A model generated the notes under the pieces. It did no database searches and had not been told where the DNA came from. It saw nothing but the letters and a program-made list of their open reading frames with translations. Of a stretch of DNA of 64,000 bases, positions 14,201 through 26,700 are shown in pieces. How positions within the stretch are numbered: the first letter of the stretch is position 1; each line of letters begins with the position of its first letter. The stretch is from positions 33,001,087 through 33,065,086 of the forward strand of contig OY759216.1 in assembly GCA_963662175.1 (NCBI GenBank), read 5' to 3'. The DNA is from Aradus depressus. Lineage: Eukaryota; Arthropoda; Insecta; Hemiptera; Aradidae. The position numbers and the translations under genes are program-made.

Positions 14201-17200
14201 TTGAATTCTCTACAACTCTTCACTAATGCATTTTTGTATTTTGATGAGTTCTGATCGAGATATTTGGCAAAATTTACAATAAACTAGGGCCCGATTCTAC
14301 AGTGGGAGTCCTAAATTTTGCCTACGCAAGTTTAACTTAAAGTCACAATAGTAGGACAGCGTGCTCAAGGTTTTCTCACTCCTAGATAAAAAACATATAA
14401 GCCAGGAGCGGGTTTCGAACCCGCGATCTTAAGCTCACACAAGCTAGCAGCTACCTTTGAGCTAAAGTAATGGAGCTGGAATGGACCCGTCTCTCAATTG
14501 ACTAGAATGTTAATGTTATAATTGGCTAGAATGTATTTATAATAATAATATTTCTTTCTGTTAAACCATACATAGTAATTGGATATGTCATACAAGTTTG
14601 TATCTAAAAATAGCTTATATATATAAACATCAACAGATATTAAATCTTAGAATAGAAATAAATACAACTGAGAAAAAAAATATATATATTTTTTCAAATA
14701 GATAATAGAAGATAGATCAATATCAAATTCCTAATACAATAGGGCGCCGGTAGTTCAGAGACAGGGTCCTAGTCTATTGAACTCAAGATCGCGGATTCGA
14801 AACCCTGCCGAGATCCTTGAATGTTTTATCTTGGAGGTGAAAAAAAAAAAAAAAAAACTGTCCTTCAGATGTGACGTTAAGCGACGGTCCGGAGCCTGTA
14901 AGATGTCTCTAGATGAATAAATCTTGGTAGGCAAAATGTAGAACTCCCATAGTAGAGTCGAGCTCATATCCACCAGAGCGACGAAAGAGCGCTCTGGTAG
15001 TAGAAATGAGGTAGTGGTAACTTTAGTTTAGTGGAGTAATATTTGTTTTACTAACCTGATCCTCCATAAGAGAGACGAGGGGAGATATGACGAGAGTGAT
15101 GCAGCCAGGGTACGTCCTGTTGTAGAGGAGTGCAGGAAGTTGGTAGATGAGGGACTTGCCGCTCCCAGTCGACAGAGTGACCACTGTGTTCAGTCCGGAC
15201 AGAACTCTCATCACTCCCTCCTCCTGGCCAGGCCGGAACGAGGGGTAGCCCAGTTCCCGCAGAGCAGAGTACACCTCCTCAGGAGTATCTGTAAGTACCA
15301 TACATTCATTACATCGGTAGTTATTAGGGTTTTTGAGACGAGCTCCCTTCGCTGATATCCACCTTCCCTTCGGCTGAGTCCGCTGAAAATTAACATGTTT
15401 GTTCCGGGGTTTTGAATTTACATATGAAATTTCGTGTCAATACATTTATTACAACTGCAGTTAATAAAAGAGAAAAAGAAAATAAAAGTTCTGTGTTAAG
15501 ACAAATTACATAACTTCCCCTAAACTTCGAATATAAACACTTTGTTGATACTTAACATTTTCGCAGAGATATTGAGAAACACTTAATAAAAATATAAAGA
15601 AAAAGAATCTTTTTTAAAAATATTTCACAAGATATAAAAAATATATGGGAGTTCTTTCGGTATTGCTACCATCTTCAGCCACGATTTAACAAATACTAAA
15701 TCCCGTTTATAATTTGTTAAATCGTGACTGAAGATGGTAGAAATATCGAAAGTACTCCCATATATTTTATATATCTTGTGAAAAAGGCAATATTTTTTTA
15801 AAAATTCGATTTTCTTTATTTTTATAAACTTTTTGTATACAAAAAATTAATTACGTAATTAAAGGAAATAATGTAACTCAGACTGAACTTATGGTTAGGT
15901 TTAGGTTTGGTTTTATGACTCATGCCCGGGCTTTAACTATGAGATTATATCGCCTATTACCAGAGCGCTCTTTCGTCTCTCTGGTGGACATGAGCCAGAA
16001 TCTACTGTGGGAGTCCTAAATTTTGCTTACCCTAAATTTTTATTCACCTAGGGCAGGGGTCTTTAACGAATACCTGACATCGTACAGCCTCGGGACCATC
16101 GCTTAACGTCCCATCCGAAAGACGGCGTGCTTAAGTTCATTTTACCTCCCAGATAAAATAAACTAAGGACCTCGGTCGGGTTTCGAACCCACGTTCTTGA
16201 GCTCAGAAGACAAGCAAGCATACTACTGAGCTACCGGCGCCCTCGACTGAACTTATGTCTACACAATTATTAATTAAAGCAATAGATACTATTAATAGAT
16301 TAACCGGACTGGAAAATTATACTTAATAGCCAAAAATAATAATTTCATATTAGTCTAGTATATATTGTATACGAGCATCATTTTTCGACAAGATGATAAC
16401 GAAAAACTGCATTTACAGTAGACATATTTGGGTACTTCGAAATTAGGCTGACTGAACAAGAAAAGAGTAAGTTATTAACTTGACTTGCACAGTAGTTTTC
16501 TATTTAGTCGGCGCTAGAGTCACCTGACTAGACTTTACTGGAGTAAAGAGAGAGACCTGACTCAGGAAGGCTTTGGAAGCCGACCGAGTCAACCTGAATA
16601 AAGTCTCTCTCCACCACACACCATAGAAGTAACTTTTCCAAAATGTCTTCAAGATAGCTCACCTATGAGAGAGCCGTCTTCGTTAGTTCGATAGAGCGGC
16701 TTCACCAACTTTCCTAGCGACTCCTCTTCTGGCACAGGAGATTCGGTATCAATCTGCAACCAGACAATTTTACATACGTATTAGATACAATAATAAATAA
16801 CTTTCATCGGCACATATAGTATATCTTTATAAGGGATTTTACCATCTGCAAATATTCACGGAACAAAATTCCAAGATATAAAAAGTTATTCTGCTTCCCC
16901 TTGCGAGATAAGATGATGTCGGATTACTTTATTATAATAAAAAACTCTACCAAGAGAAGTGGAAAAGCAATATATTTGCAGATTACTATGCGGCGATTAT
17001 CAGGGATATACCTTAGACGCATTACAACCGGAAGAGCTCGACAAAAAGTAGTAATATATTCACAAGGGTTTGGTCAGTACAATATTAGATGTAGTTTACG
17101 CGTACATCCTTCGTAAAGTATTATTTTTCATTTATTTATTTTACACGTAGAATTGAGAGCAGAATCGCAGAAAATTAAAAACAAAATCTACTGTATTAGT

Positions 17201-20200
17201 CAGTATTATTGTTTTTATACTTTAATTATTCATTTCATTTTATTTTTTTAGTAGTATTGTTAATAACCACCTCTGTGTCAGACTATATCTAGCTATCTTA
17301 ATGTATACATTCATATACGAAAGTGAAGGAATGAAATGAACGAAAATAAAAACACTTTTTAATTGCTGCATTGAGGCCTAAGGTGCAAAACAAAATTAAC
17401 TTTTCTCTTCTATTACTTATCAATATGTCTTCATTATTAAGACATGACTTTGTTAATAATCAATAAATATATATATAAAAACTAACAATGAATTACAAAT
17501 GATCTACATCATTATAAGACAGTATTGCACCAAACAAAGCTAGTATTTTCTAACTCTACGTATTTTAGGATGTTTTCTACGCAAAATGACCCCAGTTCTG
17601 TTCACAACTGACAGTGATGGAAACATTTGGAAAATATATTAACGATCAGCATTGAACAACCAACCGGCAACACACGTACGCCCAATATTCACCACAAATC
17701 AGGAACTATGCCACCAAAAAATACTTATTTAAGTGTAAATTTTCAAATGTGGAAACGCAGCAAATGCAAGCAACATAACAACAGTAAAGAGACCTTAGTA
17801 AAGACCAGAAGTAAAAAGGGGAGAGCCCAACTGTCCTCCCTCAGACCCAAAAATCGTCTCACCCCCCTCTTCCCTCCAGAAGCAGTTCAAGAGTGTGGAG
17901 GAATGGAAGGGAGGGGGGTTGACCAAGTCCCCTAACTCATGGCCTCTATTACAGTTTACCTTATCAGTTGTGGTGTACTGCCGCCTGCCTCTGTGGGCCT
18001 TCTCAGCAGCCTCTTTGGCCATCTCCTCCACCTCTTCCAGGGTGGGGAAAGGACTCTCTTCCTCAATATCAACATCTTCCAGAGGAAGAAGTCCAGAACC
18101 TAAAAAAGATGAGATGAAAATTAAATAAAGAAAAAACATTGCGGAGAAAATAAAATCTTGAAGAAGCTGAGTTAACACATGTATAGGCTTCAATAGGAGA
18201 GGTATACAATTCTAGAATGTCGACTATATCCAACGTTTTCTATAAACTATAATTTAAATAAAATATAAAAACAAGTTACCTTTGGGGCAGGCTTTAGAGA
18301 AGTGCCCGACATCTCCGCACCTAAAACACTTGAGAACCCCGCTAGAGCCACCAAATTCACCAGCCGCTTTCTTTATATCCTTCCATTTTTGTTTTTTGTA
18401 CTTACTACCTGTCATCTTCTTCCTACCTCTTACATATTTTTTCTTCTCTATATTTATTCTGACAAAGTTTTCGTTTGCTTTTCCGCTTTGGAGCTTGGCC
18501 TCCAATAGTTGCCGTTTAGCTTCATCTTTGTTACTCATGGAATTTGAAACAGTAATTTTTTTTTTCCTAACTGGCTCAAAAGATCCAACAAGTTCTGGTT
18601 TCGTTGTCGAAACAAATTCATACTCCTTTTCTGTGACAGTTTTTGGTTTTTTGGAGAGAGGCAGTTCAGGGGAAGAGTCTTCCCTTTGAGTTCTTTTTCG
18701 GATTCCAAAACAATTTCCTTGTTTTCTATTATTGTTCAACGGTGTTACAGTCCCTTGAGAAGCAGAAATGTTTCCGAAATTAGATTTTGATTTAACAACT
18801 GTCTGTTCGTTATTGGATTTAAGCTCAGTGAAAGAGGAATTACTCCGATTGAGCACTTTATCGAACAGATTTAGCCTTAACATGGACTGGCTCTGTGATT
18901 CAGAATCGGAATCGCATATAATTTCGTCCTCACTGTCCGCCACAGCCCCGCTCGATTCCCCTGTATGGATAAACCCTTCTACCAGGGTGTCACTTTTCGT
19001 GGATTCGATTCCGGAATCCAATGAATCACTCTTTTCCTGTTTCTTAAATTCAACTTCAGTTTTGTCACTGACTCGATCCAACCACCCCTTATCGACATTT
19101 CGAAATATCGATGGTCTGCAGTTATTTATGTCGAATGTCTTCTGAAGGAGACTTACTGCCTGATTCTGTTTCGTGGGTGCACTCGTTACTACTTTCAGTT
19201 TTTCATCAAACAGGGCAAATTTCGCGTCATCATCTGTGAAATATTGACTGTCCTTTTCGTCGGCCGAAGTAATGCGTACATTTTTGGTTTCAAGAAGAAA
19301 TCCCTCCGTGTTCTGAGAGAACAAGTTGGATTTCTCAGGCAAAACCGAAGATATGACGGAATTTGAGGCTTCTTCTTTCGACGCATCGCTGCTGCAACTA
19401 GTCTCCAATGTTCCTCTAGATTTACTTTTAGCCAAATCTCGAGGTTTTCTTGGATTTCTTTTATTAAATTTCGAACCCGCAAACAATTTTTCCGCATATT
19501 GAAAAGAAATTGATTTTTTCCCTATTTTCGTCTCTTTCTCCTTTTCTTCTTTTTCAAGATCAACTTTTTCAGCAATTTCCCGAATAAAATCCGGAATGTC
19601 AATATTATTCTTCTGATCTTTTCCAAACAAATTCTTGAAGTTGGTGGGTGTCAACTCGTTGCTCCTTGGTGGCTGATCTGATTTGATGGGAGATATCTTC
19701 GAAAAGTCACAAGCAGAGTTGTTGAACCCGCTTGACTGGTTGAGCGTGTCCGAGAGAGGTGCCAGGCTAAGCTGACTGTCCTCTAACAATTTGTTACTTT
19801 CCTCAAAGTGCTGGTTGTGCTCACTCGTATCCGAAGAGTTGAAGCAGTCCTTTGCGTTCTCATCCACAGATATGGCGCTTCCCAACGAGGTGTTCCTGAG
19901 CAGATTCTTCAGGGTCCAGTAGCTCCGGTAGGCATCCTTGATCCTCTTGGGAGCACACTTAATGTCAGTCTGAAAATAATAAAAAAACATTTAACACGGC
20001 GGATTTAGTAAATGTATAAAAATCTTAAGGTAATTTATAAAATTACGGCCAAAACAAAGACCATTTTGCATAACGGCTTAAAAAAATGTCAACAATAATT
20101 TCCTAATAATAAAATGAGTCCAACAAAACTTACAGAGAATTTCGAAAATCTTAATTTCAATAAAATCTAATTGTTCTTAGACCACCAGGTACAAACTAAT

Positions 20201-20628
20201 TAATAAAACTCGTATAACGAATGTAGGTTAAGAAATGGATTACACTGTCTATAATGTAAATTTAATATATTATAATCTATTTTAAATGAAATCTACCCAT
20301 CAACAATGCATAATACAGTTGAACATTTTTCGAAAAATATTTAAAATTTATAAGTCTTCCACATATGCAGAAGAAAATAAATAACGATGGCCGTTAGGAA
20401 GTGAATAATCAGAAAGTAAAATAATTTCCTACTAAATATTTATTTATAAGTACACTTAAGAGAAACACTACAAGAATCATTTTACACTATAAACTATGGA
20501 AATAAATATGAAAGTTAAGAAAAGTTTACCTTAGTTGGGAGTTCATTTTTAACTATCTTAAATTCACTCTCCCATTTTTTAACAATATATTTACACTTTT
20601 CGTACTTTATTCTATCTTTGTCATCCAT
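2205..20628 (-). CDS. RECQL4: RECQL4-type ATP-dependent DNA helicase (Sld2/RecQ4), 15 exons
   Basis: RecQ4 proteins combine an Sld2-like replication-initiation domain with a 3'-5' DNA helicase. Exons in gene order: 20628-20530, 19969-18280, 18099-17960, 16753-16663, 15288-15056, 13774-13514, 13430-13134, 12419-12311, 11138-10963, 9521-9344, 7711-7491, 7073-6923, 5821-5635, 4087-3961, 2438-2205. All have GT-AG borders and the phases join without a break to about 1397 residues, close to family size. Exon 1 starts [20 protein letters not shown] and, with the start of exon 2 ([18 protein letters not shown]), forms the Sld2-like domain. A CCHC zinc knuckle ([14 protein letters not shown]) lies near residues 581-594. 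Helicase motifs: SFRPGQEEG, Walker A TGSGKS (714-719), DEAH (817-820), LTATA, and [10 protein letters not shown]. The C-terminus contains [17 protein letters not shown], a vertebrate RECQL4 hallmark. The long exon 2 is a charged, probably disordered linker. The introns hold SINEs and foldback elements. Confidence 0.96.
3126..3472 (+). mobile_element. tRNA-derived SINE, family A, copy 1 (near full length)
   Basis: The 5' end is tRNA-like, with an A-box motif (TAGCTCAGTGGTATGC) and a B-box-like GGTTCGTAGCCC. A body shared with twelve other copies in this window follows, ending in short AACCTA repeats. It lies in the last intron of RECQL4, antisense to the gene. Confidence 0.85.
4340..4830. mobile_element. 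Foldback element, family F1 (long inverted arms)
   Basis: The left arm (about 4340-4450) and right arm (about 4710-4830) are nearly perfect reverse complements. Both carry GGGAGTACTTTCGGTATTGC and ACGACTTAAC in opposite orientation. The roughly 260-bp spacer contains a second repeat with a CTATACGAAGTATAG core. Solo arms recur near 6280-6430, 8460-8540 and 8810-8930, and a second foldback lies at 15541-15830. No coding capacity is visible, so it looks like a non-autonomous foldback or MITE-like element. Confidence 0.7.
5910..6253 (-). mobile_element. tRNA-derived SINE, family A, copy 2
   Basis: On the minus strand this matches the family A consensus from GGGCGCC to the ACTCATGCCCGGGC-type 3' part, and ends in TTAGGTT-like repeats. 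It lies within the intron between RECQL4 exons 12 and 13. Confidence 0.85.
9715..9925 (+). repeat. Interspersed repeat (CTCCAAGACGGCTGAACCG type)
   Basis: The segment carries GGCATCGTAGCTCCAAGACG and, further on, TATGCCGTTTCCAAGATCTT. The same motifs in the same order recur at about 48450-48620. It looks like the terminal part of an uncharacterised transposable element. It has no coding capacity. Confidence 0.6.
11657..11868. mobile_element. Foldback element, family F2 (near-perfect palindrome)
   Basis: Two arms of about 100 bp are almost exact reverse complements around a loop of about 14 nt, with GGTTTCAGCTTTATACCATC in one arm and its complement in the other. Related, more decayed copies lie near 27556-27770, 34200-34470 and 58470-58550. 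It lies in the RECQL4 intron between exons 8 and 9. Confidence 0.75.
11906..12226 (+). mobile_element. tRNA-derived SINE, family A, copy 3 (degenerate)
   Basis: The A box AGCTCAGTGGTATGCGTGCT is intact and the downstream body matches family A with small deletions. It sits less than 100 bp from RECQL4 exon 8, in the intron next to that exon's splice donor. Confidence 0.75.
14286..14470 (-). mobile_element. tRNA-derived SINE, family A, copy 4 (internally deleted)
   Basis: On the minus strand a tRNA-like head with the B box (GGTTCGAAACCC-like) joins directly to the CTAAATTTTGCC-type body. The middle of the element and its 3' end are missing. Confidence 0.65.
14742..15004 (+). mobile_element. 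tRNA-derived SINE, family A, copy 5 (deleted)
   Basis: It begins GGGCGCCGGTAGTTCAGAG and keeps the B-box motif GATTCGAAACCCTG, but has internal deletions and an expanded poly-A run. It ends about 50 bp from the splice donor of RECQL4 exon 5. Confidence 0.7.
15541..15830. mobile_element. Foldback element, family F1, second copy
   Basis: The left arm (about 15590-15700) and right arm (about 15705-15830) are reverse complements that share GGTATTGCTACCATCTTCAG-type sequence with the 4340-4830 foldback. The spacer is much shorter, so the arms almost abut. It lies in the intron between RECQL4 exons 4 and 5. Confidence 0.65.
15894..16244 (-). mobile_element. tRNA-derived SINE, family A, copy 6, with target-site duplication
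   Basis: This is a near full-length family A copy. It is flanked by the exact 13-bp direct repeat GACTGAACTTATG at 15881-15893 and 16245-16257. That duplication fixes the element ends and shows integration by a LINE-type endonuclease mechanism. Confidence 0.9.
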
Positions 20629-21020
20629 GTTAAACCACTAACCAATTCAAAGTCCATTCAAGACGGGATGAAAGAAAAATGTCATTTCGTAACGATTCAA
20701 ACCGTCAAAACACTACTAACGATAACAACCAAGTGCTAACCAAATACTAAAAAATAAACCGTCTATATGCAAATCTGAGCGGGAATCTGCTCTGATCAAG
20801 TCCTACTAACTATAGTTATCGATATGTTGGCCTATTCAAGACATTCCAGACTTACGCATACTGGCTACCATCGATAGTAATTTATACAAAGTTTTTGATA
20901 GTCTATTTTTGGTAAATTAAATAATCTGCCTAAATAAATTGAAGTGCTTATATGTTTTCAAGCCTATCTATCTAAAAGTACGTACTTTTCTGAGCTTATA
21001 TACATATGTGTATATATATA

Positions 21021-21382
21021 GTCGGCCTAAACGTGATACCTCGTAAGCGACATTTTTCCGAAAATTGTTTTTTTACCCAAAAAAACGATCTAGTGGGACC
21101 TCGTATACTAAATAAAATGAAAAAATCATGAAATACGGTTTGAAGAACACAACTTGTAAAAGAAATGGGAACGAAATTTAGGTGAAACCTCGTATCTCCG
21201 TCAAGTAAGTTAATTCTTTACTTGGATTTGCAAACTAGCTTAAAAACAATTCATGGCATGCATATACATCTTACTTAATATAAATGTCGAAAAAATTGAG
21301 ATTTTCTATAAAGAATATTTTTTTAATCAGTTTTTGTCTCTCCTGGCTTTTTGCACATACGAGGTATCACGTTTAGACCGAC
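21021..21382. mobile_element. MITE with 27-bp terminal inverted repeats
   Basis: The element begins GTCGGCCTAAACGTGATACC and ends with the reverse complement of almost the same sequence (one mismatch over about 26 bp). Internally the motif ACCTCGTA recurs. It is 362 bp long with no open frame, as expected of a non-autonomous DNA transposon. The flanks are TA-rich and no long target duplication is evident, so a superfamily cannot be assigned. Confidence 0.8.
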
Positions 21383-21779
21383 GATATATTTCTTGATGCA
21401 CCTCAAGATTTTGTAGAAGGGGAGGCTGCAGATATGGGGCCCCGGATTATTTTATCTGTGAAATAATAAATAGCATATCGTTCCCAAGGCCTTGACAAAA
21501 CTCTTTCAAAAATGTAACTACAATAAATAGTTTTTTTTTTAAATATTTTTTAAAATATTCTACATAAATAAAGTGGAGTGCTTATATGTTTTCGAACCTA
21601 TCTACCTAAAACTATGTTGTTATGTCGAATTTCTTTAGGATTTGTTTAGTTATTGGAAGAAATTTTATTTTTGTTTATTTGAAGTAGGTACATAGTAATA
21701 TTAGAACAAGAACTATCGAAAGCCGTCGATAGTTTGTTAAATTATAAATTATTTATAAATTATAGTTATTTAGTTAGTT

Positions 21780-22113
21780 TTTATGACTCATGCCCGGGTT
21801 TTAACTACGAGGTCTCAATCGCCTATTACCATAGAGCTCTTTCGTCACTCTGGTGGACATGAGCCCGGCTCTACTGGGGGAGTCCTAAATTTTGCCTATC
21901 CTAAATTTTTATTCACCTAAGGGCAAGGGGTCTTTAACGAATACCTGATATCGTACAGGCTCGGGACCATCGCTTAACGTCCCATCCGAAGGACGGCATG
22001 CTTAAGTTTATTTTACCTCTCAGATAAAATAAACGAAGGGCCTCGACCGGGTTTCGAACCCACGATCTTGAGCTCAGGAGGCAAGCACGCATACCACGGA
22101 GCTAACGGCGCCC
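21780..22113 (-). mobile_element. tRNA-derived SINE, family A, copy 7
   Basis: Minus-strand copy of family A with the tRNA-like head at the high-coordinate end (complement of GAGCTAACGGCGCCC) and the full body. Confidence 0.85.
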
Positions 22114-23738
22114 TCGATAAGTTATATATTATATTACTCCCATGTATCGATGCCAGGACTATCTTTGATTAATTAAATAATTATTTATGGTTTAATATAT
22201 CAGAATTATATATTTATTGGATTTAAATGAAATGTTAAACCTTATATTAAACGGACAGTAACAATGGTGGCAACTTTTAAAATAGACATAAAAAGTTAAA
22301 TGTCATTTAATTGAAAGATTTTATTATTTTATTTTTTTTTTTTGGGGGGGGGGGGGGAGAGAGCAGGAATTTATTTCTGACAGAGGAATGGGAAAAAAAT
22401 TCAAGAATGAGAGTTTGAGTTTCTTAACTTGGGGTCAGAGCAGTGGTATAGTAGAAAAAAAGCCGCCGCCCTCGCCCCCCTTCAGGTGTAACTTAAATGG
22501 AAATAAAATCAGTACCTATTTCAGTAAATATTAGCGGGATCTTAAGTAAGTAAATACATAATATGCTGGACCAAATAAAAATGTTTATTGTCTATTGTGT
22601 ATAACCATAAATAATTATCAATTACATATAACTTAACAACTAAATTTTTTGGTGTGGAGCAGATATGCAATAAATTCTTACTTCAGTACAATGGGGATCA
22701 CACCCGTTTCAGTTAATCGAGAGAGAAAATGAAAGATATTATATACCGAAGACAATATCCATTTCCTAGAAAAGAAAATATGGAATGATATTGATATATG
22801 AAAATAACAACAGCCTAACTAGATATAGCTCTTTAGACAATTTTCATAAATTGTCATATAAAAGGACTAAGAGACCTTATGTAAATGCAGTCCTCAAATA
22901 TCTGTCTTATTCAGCCATCATTTATAATATCCTCTATCAGATTAAACTCCTGTAGGAAAATGTCATGGGAGAAATAATTTTATGTTTCTAACACATATTT
23001 ATTGTACTTGTTCTTGGATAGATTTCGGTATACATTGAAGCATTTTCATATGTTCATTTATTAAGTTTTAGAAAAATCAATTAAGTCGTCCACTCACGTT
23101 CTAATTCTATTAGCAGTGAAATGGCGAGGGGGGGGGGGGGGGGAGGATTAAAATTAACTACTCATCATCAATTTTATTCTCTTCCCCTCCGTAATTCTAC
23201 AGAGCTTGATATCGAATCAGAAATTTCTGTTGATCTTTTGAGAGAATTAGAATGTGGAATAGAATGCAATTTATCTGGATTGCAAACTAATGTATTAATA
23301 TATTTCCACGACGGGCCAAATATAATATAGTTAGATAATGTAGCCTTAAATGTTTTAGTATAATTGGATTAATTTTCAAATATTCCAGCATTAATACTAA
23401 AACGTATTCTTTACAAAATGTGAGATTGTTAATTTTTTTATACCCACATATAATTTTTGGAAAATAGAAATTAGATTGTGGCTACACTGTATTTGAGGTA
23501 CCTTTGGATAAACGTGGTTTCTTTCTTGGGTAGTAGTTATTGAGGTTAGTATGGACAGAAGAGCTTCATTTTTTTAATTGACCCGAAACTAGAGATTTTA
23601 TCCTTTATTTATGCTCTTTAATATGACATGATTCAGATTTCGTTTTGCTCTTTTATTCTGTAAATTTGGAGTTGTCAACAATATTTTTTGTTTGATCTGT
23701 TGATAGGTTATAACGTGGGTTTTTAACTTCCAACGAAG

Positions 23739-26700
23739 ATGTCAGCTCACCTTTCTTGGATGATAATTCGGAACAACAATGCTTATTTAGTAAAGAAGAG
23801 GAATATTAAGAAACATTTTAGTACAGTAAGTGTTGAATTATTCTGTGAAATTTATTTTAATATAATATTTTAACAACCATCAATTATATTTAATGTTTAC
23901 GTCATATTTTCTTTTAAGGAATCCCAAAACTTGATGAATATAGCTTCGTTCCGTTACAACGGCCTGGTGCACAAGAAAAGTATTGGAATCACTCCTGTTG
24001 ACAACAGTGGGTTCAAAGTCACGTGGAAGCGGGCTAAAGCCTACGTGAGTAGCTTGGTTTCTCATTTCATAATTGTTCAATGTGATTTAAGGTTACTAAG
24101 ATTCTTCTTTTTTTTTTCATCGCTTGGATTAGCAGTGCAATACGATATTTTGTTAGTCCTGAGAAATTATCTGTATGAATAGTTTGTTAAACTGAAATAT
24201 ATTGTAGCATTGTGAGCCAAATGATGTACCACTCTACCTGAATGTTTGTCTGTTGACAAAAATACTATCACTACCCACATAACTGATGGACAAAATGCTT
24301 CATTATCAATATATATGTATTTATATTTAAATTCCCATGTTATATTTTTCTGTAGACGAAAACTGCATATTTTGTTATACTTTCGTCGAAGAATTGTTCT
24401 TCATTCTATTTAGTATGTATTCTGTGTGTCTAGAAAAATTCCTATGTGTTCACATTAATAAACAAATCGTCGGTGAATCATCGGCAATAGGCTTCCCCTT
24501 GGCGAATTAATCATAAATGTTTCGTTCTCCCTCCTAAACCGATCGTTCGATACATGCATTTCCGTTTGACCGATTAGGCTGACAATCAATGGGTGTCGTC
24601 CTTATGGGGCTCAGGATGTGCATACAAAATTTCGTGTCGATATTCATATTCTATCGGGAGTTTTGGTGTTCATAGAATGACTTACTTTTTTTTACATTTA
24701 TTGAATCAGGGTGTCGTCAAAACATGACATTTCGGTGAATAATCAGCATAGAATTTCTGACAGATTACATAACTTTCTCGATTCTTCATAAAGATGCGTA
24801 AGTAAATGACACATTTTAAGTACAAGTAAATTGTGTTTTGAATCATTGTTTGTCAGTAATTTACTAATCAGTCAATCAATTAAGTATAAATAAAATAATT
24901 ACTTCAACTCAGCCAGTCATGCTTTGTTCACCTGCCATTATATTTTATCTAATACGAATTACAGAGTCCGTATACACATTCAGTACTAATGCACATTAGG
25001 GCACACATTCCTTCCAGGAAGCGTCCAGTACTATATTAACAATTATTGATTGGAACATGCCCTCTCAAAAGAGGAAATATACTAATTAATTCTTAAATAT
25101 TGTGTTAATTACAATGTACTGTACAATTAACTAAATCTAATTATAAATTGCAATTGATGTTGGCTATTTATATTCCTAAATTATTTTTGGAGGATTTGTT
25201 TTTGTAATACCTCAACTAGATCTACTCAGCCAAATGATGTACCCTTCAGTAGCTGAATGTTGGTCTGTTGACAAAAGTTTATCACTACCCACCTAACTGA
25301 TGGCTGTAACAATTTTGTTATCAATATGTATTCTTATAATGTACATGTAGAATGAAAATCATTGTTATTAGTAAAAAACAAAGCCTATAAAGACGTTTTT
25401 GCTTAGTATTCAACTTCAGTATGGGCCCGTCATTGAGAGAGTATGGTTTGATTGAATTGTAATCAGTTCCACTGTTAGTAATTCTTTTGTAGAGTTAACA
25501 CCTCGTAATAATAATTATGTTGAATCTCTTTAATTTATACTAAATATTGGAGAACGAAGAAAAATGTCGTATCCTAACCAAGGCTTGATGCTACTTTTCC
25601 GAAACTAGCCCGCCACTCATTTTTTTAACGTAATATTTTTCTTACGGGAGATTTATCTGAATGACTACCAATTTGTACGTTGATCCTCCCCGTCAGTATT
25701 TTTAGTGAAGCAATACAGGGCCCTTTGTATATTTGTCAAAACCCATTTCACTAAACATGGGAGGGTTAACTAGCATTTTATTCTTTCGGATACTTAAAGT
25801 CAGAAATCTGTAGAAAGTTATTGACCTCAAGGCTTAATTATGCTTCCCGGAATTTTTGTGCTTAAGGCATGTCAAAAAATATATGTGAGTATACATTTTA
25901 TTATTATGTTCAAAAAGTAAGTGGCGGGTAATTCTGGAAAAAGTACCAGCTTGCTTAGGTAGCTTCCTCGTTGTCCTGTGATTTCGTGAAATTCAGGCAT
26001 TGGGAAAATGAATAAAGGTGATTTAAAAAAATGTAAGAAATTAAGATTTTATTAAAATTTTCTATTTAGTTTATTCAATGCTGGCCTATACGGAAGCTTG
26101 CTACTTGCAAAAATTAATTTTTTGTTATAAAAATTATTTTGAGGACCGAAACCCGAGCTCGTACGAAATTACACCCGTTAAAGTTTTGTTTAGGCGAAAG
26201 ATGTGCATTTTTTGAGCAACCAACAAATTTTTTTTCATTTCATTCAATTTTTATCCTGTATTGTGTATTTTTTTCTCTCAATATGGACACATTAATAAAA
26301 AATAGACTGACAAGTAACTTATAATTTGAATCGTCGTTGGGGATTTATCAGTCAATCAATTAATTTGATTACAATTGACAACATATCATCTCTCTATCTA
26401 TGTCTATTCGGAATTCCACGTATCCTTTTCAATAAGAATTGCTCATATAGTCCGTTTGTACACATCTTTGAGGAATATGTATGATACGAATATTTATGCG
26501 CAGTCGTGTATTCCGCAAAGAGAGAATGTTCTATAATTTCTACACATTGTATTTTGTGTTCATTATAATTGACTAAATTTGATTATAATTGATTTTGGCT
26601 ATTAAAATTCCTAAACCATTTTTTAGGCATTTATATTGTAATACATAGATCCTATAGAATACGGACATCGCTAGAAGCCCTCTGTGTAGGAAATGTGGCG

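Larger units (their letters stand above)
20629..23738. other. Intergenic region between RECQL4 and RpL28
   Basis: The two genes are transcribed away from each other and their start codons are 3.1 kb apart. Apart from the MITE at 21021-21382 and the SINE at 21780-22113, I see only AT-rich DNA and poly-G runs near 22345 and 23130. Both promoters must lie here, but no TATA or other core element can be assigned with confidence. A pyrimidine-rich CTTTCTTGG near 23520, typical of ribosomal-protein gene starts, is a weak candidate for the RpL28 start site. Confidence 0.5.

Noticed and set aside
17627..17935. A 102-codon plus-strand open frame overlapping the RECQL4 exon 3 region.
   Set aside because: Its GC-rich end runs antisense through the flank of a well-supported minus-strand exon, and the peptide is low-complexity with no recognisable domain.
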